Part shown: piece after piece, positions 11,890-21,803 of the stretch
How positions within the stretch are numbered: the first letter of the stretch is position 1
How the letters are laid out: every line of letters begins with the position of its first letter
Assembly: GCF_018446385.1 (NCBI RefSeq)
Contig: NC_056000.1
Location: 53,848,722-53,912,721, forward strand
Length of the DNA: 64,000 bases
Source of the DNA: Zingiber officinale
Lineage: Eukaryota > Streptophyta > Magnoliopsida > Zingiberales > Zingiberaceae
Direction of reading: 5' to 3'
The notes under the pieces: generated by a model
What the model saw: only the letters and a program-made list of their open reading frames with translations
Database searches by the model: none
What the model was told of the DNA's origin: nothing
Program-made: the position numbers and the translations under genes

Positions 11890-12024
11890 GTGAGTAATGC
11901 TTTGCGCATTGGTCATTGTGTTCGTTACTTAGGCAAACTTTTCTCCTTGATTTTTTTAGGTTATCAGTCACTCGTCATTTTCACTGCTTTTATAATTAAA
12001 TAGAAGTTCATTTATAGGTTTTCA

Positions 12025-12026
<2 letters not shown>

Positions 12027-12063
<37 letters not shown>
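12027..12063. repeat. (TG)n/(TA)n microsatellite in right arm
   Basis: A short GTGTGTG run followed by about 14 TA units. The left arm has only a short TATATATATA at the matching place (about 6219). Confidence 0.9.
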
Positions 12064-12065
<2 letters not shown>

Positions 12066-13002
12066 ATTTTAAAACTGATTTATATATTGAGTTTAATTAG
12101 GGTTTTTATTTTTTCCAAATCCCCGACTCCCCCTTCCTATTCCCTCTACCAATTGGCGCCGCTCACCTCCGCCCTCGCTTGTCGGATTTTATTCCAAATC
12201 CCTGACTCCCCTTCCAATTTCCTTTCCCAATCGGCGCTCTCACACTTGTCGTTCGTTACTTTCAGGTGAGATTTCGCTTGGCCCCTGTCTATCCCTCTCC
12301 TTGCCTTTCACTGCAAATACCCTTCGATTCAGGTGGAGTTTTCTTACTTGATCCCTTCACCTTATTGCATGATTAACATACTCCATTAGGTGTAACTTGA
12401 ATATATGCGGTGCTAAATTATTAAGGAATGCCCCCACTTAAACTTGATTCTGATTCAATTCAAAGGACCTTTCTGTTGGATTAGAAAGTAGATTAAAACT
12501 TTATTTCAAATGTTGCTTACTGTTGCAAGTCATCTAAGGGTTTATGATAATAACTAATATTTTCAGTATATCTGTTGGAAATAATAAATTGCATGTTTTA
12601 TATATCTCTATTTGCTTAATCTTGTCATTTATATTTGCTTGTCTTTTCATAGCCTTTTTGTTGTTACTCTTCCAAAATTTATTAATTAGTCTTAAAAGAG
12701 ATAAGAAATATGAGAGGGCTCTAGCTCAATGCTAATAAGAAATTACATAACTCTCAACTAAGTGAATGGAGAAACAAATGTAAAACCTTGTGTGAACTTC
12801 GGTTCTACTCTATAAAAGTTATGAGATTATTTATACAAGGTTAGTAATAAAAATAATTTTCTATATAAATATAGAGCATTTGCTCCGTGCTTTAAAAAGG
12901 ACTTTCGGTTCTTTCTGTGTGTTCATAGGCTTCGGCCAAATTGAGATGATTTTTCCTCATGGAGTGGATTGCGAACCGTTCTCCTTAATCTTATGTGAGG
13001 CA

Positions 13003-13395
13003 CCTAGTGCTGTCAAATGGTCCAATCCGTGCATCCTATGGCGAGGTGAGACGGGCCGGCCAACCATCCTGCCAAGTTGGGAAATCCTCAATCCAAGACA
13101 GGCTGTGGGTTAGGCGGGCCAAGCCATGAGTTCTTCAAAAAATATATATATATATACAGAAAAGGTTGAAAATTTAAAGTTTGAATTGTGGATTAGGCAG
13201 GTCAAGCTCATGAGCCCATTGAGTTTTTCACTTTAGTTTTAAATTTTAGAAGATTTTTTTTCTCAACCCATGCGGGCTTAGGCTGGTCGGTCTAGGTCTT
13301 GTCTGGTCTCACCTTAAAATGGGTTGATGAACTCTCAACCCAACCTGCTTATATTGTTTGGTGGGGCAGTCCAACCTGACGGGTCCCACTCAAAT
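13003..13395. mobile_element. Possible hAT-like non-autonomous element, right arm
   Basis: Mirror image of 4800-5212: it starts CTAGTGCTGTCAAATGG and is followed by GGGTTGATGA-type blocks. Its evidence and doubts are those of the left copy. Confidence 0.3.
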
Positions 13396-13399
13396 TCAC

Positions 13400-13930
13400 C
13401 TCACGGGATGGATTGCAGATCGTTCATCTTTTTTTTAAGACACTTTTAGGGTGGATTGCGAGTCGTTCACTTATATATGTACTTGTATATGTGCATTCAC
13501 TTGATGTATTTTCGTATTGGGTCGATTGTAAACCGTTCATCCCATGTATATAAGATATATCTCCTTTGGGTGGATTCTAGGTCGTTCACCCGATCTATGC
13601 TATCTATATGTGCATACATATGATGCATTTCATTATGAGTAGATTACGAGTCATTCACTCTCATATACGATGCATCCTTCTTGGGTGGGTTGTCAGTTGC
13701 TCACCTTTATATTTATATTTATACATGATGTGTTCAAAATAGGGTGATTGTAGGCCGTTCACCTTTACTGATATGACACGTTCTTGATGAGTGTATTGCA
13801 TGTCGTTTACCCACTTAATAAACTATGTCGAATTGTCAAATAAAGTACATTATAATATGTATCTTTATTGATATGACACGTTCTTGATGAGTGTATCGCA
13901 TGTCGTTCACCCACTTAATAAACTATGTTG
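13400..13930 (-). repeat. Degenerate CAATCCACCC...GTTCAC array, right arm
   Basis: Inverse of the array at 4370-4800. This arm has an extra tandem duplication: the block TGATATGACACGTTCTTGAT through CCCACTTAATAAACTATG occurs at about 13770 and again at about 13869, whereas the left arm has it once. Confidence 0.75.
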
Positions 13931-14332
13931 AATTGTCTGATAAAGTAAGTTATAATGTGTGAAATGTTGAAAAATGAGAAATTATGGAGACTGATGACAT
14001 TAATTAAGTGACGAATGACATGAACATATAAATTGTAAATTATGTTGTTGCCCTCTTTGATTATATTATCATGCACGTCTATCTCTTATCTCCACTTTCC
14101 ACTTTATACTCACTCTCCTTTCATTGACTTCTGAGTTAATTGCTGAGATATGTACATAACACTAGTGGAAATTACTATGCATGTATTCGCAGTGAGTGAA
14201 GCCAAGCCTAGCTCGTACGAGGCATGACAAAAAACTCTCATGATTTTTTGAGTCTCATTAGATATATGTGATGCGAATAGATGCACAATTAGTTTTAATA
14301 AATGTTCTTCTTCACAGTAGCGTACTGCAGTG

Positions 14333-17300
14333 ATGGGGCGAGCGAAGAAAGGTCCTAAGTTTGCAGTCACAAAGAGGCTTATCGGTCCTAAAACCCTCAG
14401 GAAGTAAGTGAAAAGCTCATTTTGTTGTGCTCCTCTTTGTATGTTATAATATTTCTGAATTTTAATTTTAGATACAAGGAAGAGGTGTTGAATCCTAAAA
14501 AGAAGGATCTTGAAAAGGAGAAACTTCCTCGCAATGTGTACGCATATGTTATTCATTGTATCAATGCTTTTCTTCCTACAATTATTCTTTCTTATTATTT
14601 TTCTCTTTGTGTTTTGAAGGCCGGGTGTTTCCTCTGCATTGGTCTTCACATACAATGCTGCTATTTGCCCACCTTACAGGGTTATTGTGGACACCAATTT
14701 CATTAACTTCTCTATCCAAAATAAGGTGCCTTTCTTTATGCATTATGGCTTTCAATGTTGGTTTTGCCTATGTGTAATAAAAAGTAATATAATTTTGTTT
14801 TCTCAGTGTAAGCAAAATTATTCTGATTGATAGTTGGCTTGATATCCATCTCTCTGTTTTCTGTTGAGAAACTAGAATATAGTTTCAGTGCATGCTGGCC
14901 TCAGATTATCTCAGTAGGAGCTTGTAGATAATAATGAACCACTAATTGAGGGTTTCTTTACATAGTGCCAGTGAGAATGTCACATCCTAATTTTTGATGG
15001 ACTTATGGATGATGTCACTTGTTTACAACTTTCAGTAGTTATCACAACATGAATATTTAGTTATTTGTGTTTTTTTTTGAAATCTTGTTTATATGTAACT
15101 GTAAGTTATTCCTTTTCTACTTTATACCCCTCTCAACTTGGTAATTGATTAAGTTCTAAGGTTTCTCTTTAGAGTTTCCCATTATGCTCTTCGCTCCCAA
15201 TTGGAAGTTCTGTTGCAAAGGGAACATGGTAAAATGCATACCAAGTGGCATCCTCATCATTGAGAATACAAGATCCAATACTCTCCACATCACCAATCAC
15301 CTTGTCTGACTATCCCATCTACTGTCTGGGATCCTTGACGAGCTTGATTATTGCATGCTAAACTCATCTGATTTCTCAGCAAGAGTGCACGTGCTTGGTT
15401 GCCTTGACCCAAATTGACAAGTACATAAGCATCTCCATTGTCTTCACCAACAACATATATGAAATGTTTGGCTCAAGGTCTGAAAGGTCATCAGCCAGGT
15501 GGTTTACCACTTCATGCATGTTAGCACCAATATGGTCTATGTCAAGATCAATGAGGATACTATTATCAACAACCATGAGGCCTTACAGTTTCTACCCACC
15601 AACTCCTACACTGCCTCCAAGACAAACACATAATCCTTGTCTTATCTTAGAATTAGTCCTATAGCCGTCCTTTCCTCACTTCGTGCGACAACAATGTCTA
15701 TAATTCCAACCAATTTTAGAGAAATTGGTCCCTAAGTTAATTCTCAAGGACAACACGTCACCATCCCAAAAGTATCCCTCTCATGCAATAAACAAATGAC
15801 CCATAAATGTAGTCTCCTCCCATTGGTACACATCGCTTGGCCTATATGTAGAGATCTTAGTCTCTTTTTGTTTGCAGCACTTCTATCAATTTCTTTATCC
15901 ATTGCATTTTTTAAAAAATGGTTGTTTATTTTTCTCTTCTACCATGTTTCTCTGTCTTTCTCGCTTTTTCAAGTAATTGCTATATGGTGAAGTCATTGCT
16001 GTAGACCCTATTGAATCTAATTTTTTTTCTAATGCTATCTCTCATCTTGTTGTTATTAATATTATTTACATATTGTTATCAATATTATTTACATATTAAT
16101 AGTGAGAACAAATTGATGCTTGACAGTGTCTGTTATCATTTCATCAGTTCTTAAATAGTGGTTGGTGAAACTTGAGGACATTGTGTTAGTTGGCATTGCC
16201 AAAATTTCTTTTTTGCAATTAACAAGAATAACATTATTTGCTTGCTCAATTCAAAGATGGTAAATATAATTGTATTGTATATGGCCATTCTAGCTGAGAC
16301 TACTAGGTGGCTGGAGAAATTAGTATTGTTAATTTTGCTAACTTTTCATTCAGTAGAAATATCTATCAGAACCTTCTTGAAGCACAATTTATTCATGTGT
16401 TATTTATTAATCAAAATGTCGACTGCTTGATAATTTCTTTCATATAGATGATATGTGTTGGCTCTTCAGGAATGATTGTGATAGTAGTAGAAACATGTAT
16501 AGTTGAAAATGCTGTAGTTCATCTTTGCAAATCTTAATTTCATGTTATGTTTGTAAGGGATCTTGCTTATTCCTCTAGAATATATGATATTTTTCTTTAT
16601 TGGTTATCTTTGCTGATTGCTTTCTTAATGGTTCTAGTTGGATTTGGAGAAAGGCATGATGGATTGCCTCTATGCTAAATGTAAGTTGTCTTTTAGAGAG
16701 GACCGTGCCTTCCTATTTTGTTTATATTAGGATTATTTGGTCATCTTAGCACCTTTATCTATCTTATAAAGAAATTGTTACACTCATGTTTGTACCGTAG
16801 GCACTCCATGCATCACAGATTGTGTTATGGCTGAGCTTGAAAAGTTGGGACAGAAGTATCGTGTGGCTTTAAGGTAACTTCTTTTTTTCTTCATCAATTT
16901 CCTAAAATATATAATTCAATTTTACCTATGTAATGGTTAATTAGATGTATTTTTTTTTTCTTTTAAAGGATTGCCAAAGATCCTAGATTTGATAGGTTAC
17001 CATGTACACATAAAGGGACTTATGCTGATGATTGCATCGTTGACAGGGTTACTCAGGTTTGTAACAAACTAATTTATAGCACTTAGATCACTCAATTTTT
17101 AGCAATATTATTTCATGGACTCGTTATCTTCTTGTTATGTTTGTACAAAGTTGCAAGTTCCGATACATATTCTTGTAAACACCAATTTCTGCTTTTTCCA
17201 TTTGAAAGTTCATCAAATGTTTCAGTTATTTGTTAAATTTAGTAGTATTTGGCTTAGGCACTGAGCCCATGTTAACCAAATCTCTTCCTGTCTAAGTTTA

Positions 17301-18024
17301 CTGCCGACTTGTTTAGCTAAGTTTATCAATTTCCTTGGCACTACTGCACCATAGGGTCTGAGTCGAATTGAACCATCCCTTAGGTTTACCCAGTTTGATC
17401 TTGTCAACCAATGCGACTATTACAAACCTGGTATTTTCAGTGTTTAAGGATTCGATTGTATTCAGGATCTGGTATTTTATAGATAGACGAGGATATTGTC
17501 ATTCATCTTATTGTGGCATTTGATATGCCAAAATGTGTTTCTAAAGTCTCACCAATTTGTCCTACAGAAAGTTACTGTTTCTATAAATTTTTATAAAATT
17601 GATCTCCATTTTTGCCGGAAACCTCTCCTGGCTTTAATATCCTTAACTGTTTTCTCCCTTGTATATTCTCCACCCTTTTTATCTTCTTGTATTGAGGATT
17701 CCACCTTATCATGTACAGCACAAATGCTATATTGTTGCAACATGCGATAGAGACTTGAAGCGAAGGATACGCAAGGTATAGGCCTAAAATTGTATTTGCA
17801 GTACTGTTTTACCCTATTACTATGCTCTAAAAAGTGTAAGGCTTAAGCAGATTCCCGGAGTGCCTATCATGTACATTACCAGACACAGGTATTCGATAGA
17901 GAAACTACCTGAAGCAACTATTGGCGGAGGTAGAATTCTTTTAATGTTTAATTCATTCTTCATTTGAGCACTGAACATGTCTTAAAAATGGCTCTTTTAT
18001 CATAACACAGCACCGCGGTATTGA
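14333..18024 (+). CDS. FCF1: rRNA-processing protein FCF1/UTP24, PIN-domain nuclease
   Basis: FCF1 (UTP24) is the nucleolar small-subunit processome endonuclease associated with early pre-18S cleavages. Nine coding exons can be joined without a stop: 14333-14403, 14472-14537, 14620-14725, 16638-16680, 16801-16873, 16969-17056, 17719-17775, 17851-17929 and 18011-18024. Every intron is GT-AG. The product is 198 aa, against about 196-200 for the family. Landmarks are the basic N-terminus [20 protein letters not shown] at 25-32, the PIN start [15 protein letters not shown] at 67-81, [16 protein letters not shown] at 105-120, [16 protein letters not shown] at 134-149, [14 protein letters not shown] at 155-168 and the end ATIGGAPRY. 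The acidic PIN residues D70, E107, D140/D141, D159 and D161 are all present, so the gene looks intact. The start is the first ATG after acceptor TTCTTCACAG (14317). The 1.9 kb third intron and 11 kb 5' UTR intron are unusually long. Confidence 0.95.
14726..16637 (+). other. FCF1 third coding-region intron
   Basis: A 1.9 kb intron between the exons for SIQNK and LDLEKG. Most is T-rich and unremarkable. At about 15180-15680 composition shifts and an antisense open frame (15376-15576, minus, 66 aa) runs on weakly upstream on that strand. It may be an old gene or transposon fragment; I cannot name it. Confidence 0.6.
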
Positions 18025-18856
18025 ACAACTTCTTTCAGTACATGGAGCTTCTTCCTGAGTCAGATAATTTTATGCATTCTCCATTACGAATAAACAGAGC
18101 CAACCTGTGAGTCTTTGGGTTGTTTGTAGCTAGTAAAGCCTTGAAGGCGTTCATGTATCAACTTATAGTTAATCGAAATGTCTGACACTAAGCTATGTGG
18201 AGATTAGGAAAAACAATGGTGATTACCACTGAAACTGAACTAAGCTTATTAATTATGTGGGTTATGATTATGAAAGTGTTTCAGAATTGGATTGAATCGT
18301 TTGGTTGTAGCGTCTGTCTCAAGACATGAAAGCCAATTTGTTTCATTTTAAAATTGGAGTTTCCCCATCATTTCCAATTTGAATGTTTCTTGGGGTTTAC
18401 TATGGTGGTACCCAGCCATGGTCCAATAGCTTAAAGGGCCATTGTCGACTTAGCTTGGAAAGATTGCATCAGACTGGAAAGGTTGCATCAGACTCTGACA
18501 CCTAGCCAACTACACTAAGTGAGCTTGGTAGCTTGTTATGATAATAATGGCCATAGTCCAACAGCTTAAGGTTCATTTTCGACTCCGAGTTCGGTTGCAT
18601 CCAACTTTTGAAACTCTATTGATTAAACATCTTCAGTTAATTACGATTAGGTGTATTGTTTTTAATGGATGGTGGATCTAATAATACTGGATTGATGGGC
18701 TATTAGATGTGAGTATTTTCTAATTTAGTTAGATAGCTGATGAAAAGTTTTTGTAGGGTGGGACTGGTCACTCATATGATTAATCGACATAAGTTGAATA
18801 TTTGATGCCAACTAAATAAAAAAAGGTAATCAATCAAAGGACATGTTCTTGAGCTC
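18025..18856 (+). other. FCF1 3' UTR and downstream DNA
   Basis: No ORF is supported. The 3' UTR likely ends within the first few hundred bases, but no polyadenylation signal is clear. At 18410-18600 a block with two versions of CCATGGTCCAATAGCTTAA looks like an unclassified degenerate repeat. Confidence 0.4.
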
Positions 18857-19110
18857 CTGGGTTATAGTGTAATGGCAGAACATTTATGCAGTCTCCCAAG
18901 TATTCACGGTTCAATTTCTAGTTACGATGCATTATAGGATATTTCCTTTCAGTGAGATGAAAAATCTAGGATGTTGGGTTGTTCGCTACTTGCACTTTTG
19001 GATTTATTTTAGTGACAGGTGAAAAATTTTTATAGGGCAAGATCGATTACCATTGGATTTATTTTAGTGACAGGTGAAAAACTTTTATAGGGCAAGATCG
19101 ATTACTAGTA
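18857..19110 (+). mobile_element. Probable tRNA-derived SINE with internal duplication
   Basis: It has an A-box-like ATAGTGTAATGGCAG followed about 38 bases later by a B-box-like GGTTCAATTTC, the spacing of a pol III promoter. The 3' part carries a 55-base tandem duplication (18998-19050 and 19053-19105, one or two differences) starting TTGGATTTATTTTAGTGACA. No target duplication was identified, so the limits are approximate. Confidence 0.45.
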
Positions 19111-19177
19111 GAATTAGTTGATTCAAATTGGTTGGGTATCTTATGTTCTCCAACATTGATGATGGAATAAACATGGT

Positions 19178-20926
19178 TGATCCTGTCTGAGAGCTGGAGA
19201 GATGGCGGCTGGTTTCGGTGATTGATTTTTTGATCAGCGGAAGACCTCTCGATCCAGGATGACGAAACTCCTCAACGCTCTTGCATATACTTCGATGATC
19301 CGATAAAGCGTTAGTGACCAAAGCCTGAGGTGGAGATCCTTGGCAAGACTCTCCAATGCTCAAATCAATACAATTCCGGTGGAAAAGGAAGAAGAAACAG
19401 TAGTGGGAAGGTTCGTGCGAAAGTAGAGTTACAGATGCAGAGTTTACTTACTTTATCAATGGAGAAGATCCCCCTTTTATACCACCTCACATGCCTCCGT
19501 GATCATGAGGTGGTCCCCGGTGTCTCAGAGTTTGTTAGGTGATAGAGAAAGTACATCATGGGCAATGTGCAATAATTGTTCGAGGAATCTTTCTTCTACC
19601 CATTGATATACCACTTTTGTCGCTTATGTCTTACGCCTTTGTTGAGGCAGTTACGAGAATATGTTGTTATGCTTAGCTGGCTTCTGAGGGACATAACAAC
19701 CTTCGAAGAAGGTTTCGAGGGAATATTCCCGACAAGTTCTGATAATCTGTTATAATGCTGTCGGATGTTGTCTGCTGAGTATATCCCGACCGATCCTTAA
19801 GGTTGGCCATATTCAAGTCTGTCCTTCCCTTAAGTTGCTTTATTATGTATTGAGTGTTGTCGGGAATCTGCTCAAGAACTAATATGATGCATAGAGTATA
19901 CTAGTAATTCATTCAAGGAGCTGTCTAACTAATCATTTATGTTAAAGAACCAATATAATGCTAAGTGCCCTTATGCCCGGTCGGACCCTTGCTCGACTGA
20001 GCGCACACACAGAACCTTATGTTTGACCTGTCTCTATCCAACTGTTTGTATATTAAGAGCTTTATAAAACTATGTGCCCTTGAGCCCGGTTGGGCCCTTG
20101 CCCGACTGAGCGCACACACAAAACCTTATGCTTGACCTGTCTCTATCCAGCTGATCGTATATTAAGAGCTTTATAAGGCTAAGTTTCCTTAAACTTAGCT
20201 GGATCCTTACCCGACTGAGCACACACACAGAACCTTATGTTTGACCTGTCTCTGTCTAGCTTATCGTATATTAAGAGCTTTATAAGGCTAAGTGCCCTTA
20301 AGTCCGATCGAGCCCTTGCCTGACTGAGCGCACACAGAATCTTATGCTCGACCTGTCTGTCTCTATCCAGTTGATTGTATATTAAGAGCTTTATAAGACT
20401 AAGTGCCCTTAAGCCCTGTCGGGCCCTTGCCCGACTGAGCGCACACACAGAACCTTATACTTGACTTATCTCTATCTAGCTGATCGTATATTAAGAGCAT
20501 TATAAGGCTAAGTGCCCTTAAGCCCGATCGGGCCCTTGTCTGACTGAGCGCACACACAGAACCTTATGCTTGACTTGTCTCTATCCAGCTGATCATATAT
20601 TAAGAGCTTTATAAGGCTAAGTGTCCTTAAATCCGGTCGGGCCCTTACTTGACTGAGCGCATACACAAAACCTTATGTTTGACTTGTCTCTATCTAGCTG
20701 ATCGTATATTAAGAGCTTTATAAGGCTTAAGTGCCTTTAGGCCCGACCAAACCTTGTTCTGTCGGGTCCATGCAGAAAGGCTTATCACTTGGTGATTAAA
20801 GTAACCAGATAAGGGATAACCCTTACCCTACCACTAACTGTCATCCTATCATGACTTTGACCATCACGTCACTTTGACCTGGACGACCACATCACTCTCG
20901 GGGTCCGCTTGCTATAACTCGTATCA
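19178..20926 (-). repeat. 3' LTR of the gypsy element
   Basis: On the minus strand it starts TGATACGAGTTATAGC directly after a polypurine tract (TTGAAGGGGAGG, at about 20942-20931). It ends CAGACAGGATCA at 19178. A TATAAAAGGGGG promoter box lies at about 19479-19468 on the minus strand. The flank after the end is ATGGT (19173-19177). Length is about 1.75 kb. Confidence 0.75.
19965..20760 (-). repeat. 109-base tandem repeat inside the gypsy LTR
   Basis: Seven units plus a partial one, with GTGCCC landmarks at 19965, 20074, 20183, 20292, 20403, 20512, 20621 and 20731. Each unit contains GACTGAGCGCACACACA, ACCTTATG and GATCGTATATTAAGAGC. On the minus strand they lie upstream of the TATA box, in the U3 part, where repeats could act as enhancers. 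Confidence 0.9.
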
Positions 20927-20930
20927 CTAG

Positions 20931-21310
20931 CCTCCCCTTCAAATTTAGTCGAAGGAGGTGTAGCCAACTGACTAGACTCAAATCTTAGTCTCGTTTGCTC
21001 ACCTATCGTGGCCAATATTTTCTTTGAATTTTGACTAGCCCAACTATCCTTGCACCCTAGGCCTTTTTGAATAATAAAATATCAACTTCTATTTTCTATC
21101 TTAACCGATTAAACTTGAAACCTTCTCCTTCAAGTCTAGTCGAAGGAGGTGTAACCAGCTGACTAGACTCAAATATTAGTCTCGTTTGCTCACCTCTTGT
21201 GGCCAATATTTTTTTTGAATTTTGACTGATCCAACTATCCTTGCACCCTAGGCCTTTTTGAATAATAAAATATCAACTTCTATTTTCTATCTTAACTGAT
21301 TAAACTTGAA
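20931..21310 (-). repeat. Tandem duplication covering the polypurine-tract region
   Basis: About 185 bases starting GTCGAAGGAGGTGTAGCCA occur at 20949-21118 and again at 21132-21310 with few changes. Each holds a purine tract on the minus strand, so the element has a main and a duplicate tract next to the 3' LTR. Confidence 0.8.
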
Positions 21311-21803
21311 TTCTGGTTTCGTCGAGTACTTAACAATTTTCAAATTTGCGCGTTGGTATTTGGTCCTTCCCCAAAGAGAGAGAGAGAGATGAAGATGTGA
21401 TGAGGGATGATGCTTTGACATCGAAATGATTTGGCTTGTCTCATCCATCATAAATGCCCATTTATGGGTGAATGTCACGTGACACTATTTCTCTCTCTTT
21501 GAAATGATTTTTGACGTATGCTTCTACGTGCGCCTAAACGGCACCTCTCCCTTTATGGATCAATAATCCTCTAAGCGTAAGCCGTTTTGATCCAAGGGTG
21601 CATACTATTGGATTAATCCTTATAAAAAAAAAATCCTAAACAATCTTCAGACTTGACATTTCATCTTTTATGATTTGTTCTTCGGTGATTTTTCTTTTCT
21701 GTAACACTCCGCGTTTCCTTGTTCTCACGGAACTTTTCTTACCGTCTTCTTCTCTTAGGGTTCCAGTAAGTCATTCATCTTTTAACTATTTTTGTGTGTC
21801 CTT

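Larger units (their letters stand above)
4001..14212. repeat. Giant inverted repeat (foldback), arms of about 5 kb
   Basis: The left arm, read outward from the centre, matches the right arm over its whole length. Examples are 4105-4200 with 14100-14180, 5440-5510 with 12715-12780, 7330-7420 with 10830-10900, and 8340-8460 with 9890-9985. The outer ends are GCTAGCTTCACTCAC (4001-4015) and GTGAGTGAAGC (14192-14202). The arms meet at a perfect 25 bp stem (9004-9028 with 9039-9063) and a 10-base loop (9029-9038). Arm divergence near the apex is roughly 9 percent by eye, so the duplication is not recent. The arms differ by a microsatellite, a deleted MITE half and a tandem duplication in the right arm. 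No clean target duplication was found at the outer ends, so the class is unknown. Confidence 0.9.

Noticed and set aside
5079..13113. A 77-86 codon frame present in both foldback arms (MLCALKRTFGSFC / MLRALKRTFGSFC)
   Set aside because: Arms share sequence by duplication, the frame overlaps motif repeats and a possible hAT fragment, and it resembles no protein I know.
4001..14212. Interpreting the foldback as a Mutator element with long TIRs
   Set aside because: No 9 bp duplication at the ends, no transposase and almost no unique centre; kept as an unclassified inverted repeat.
14110..14655. 181-codon antisense open frame
   Set aside because: It covers FCF1 exons 1-2 and the foldback end on the opposite strand; FCF1 on the plus strand explains the conservation.
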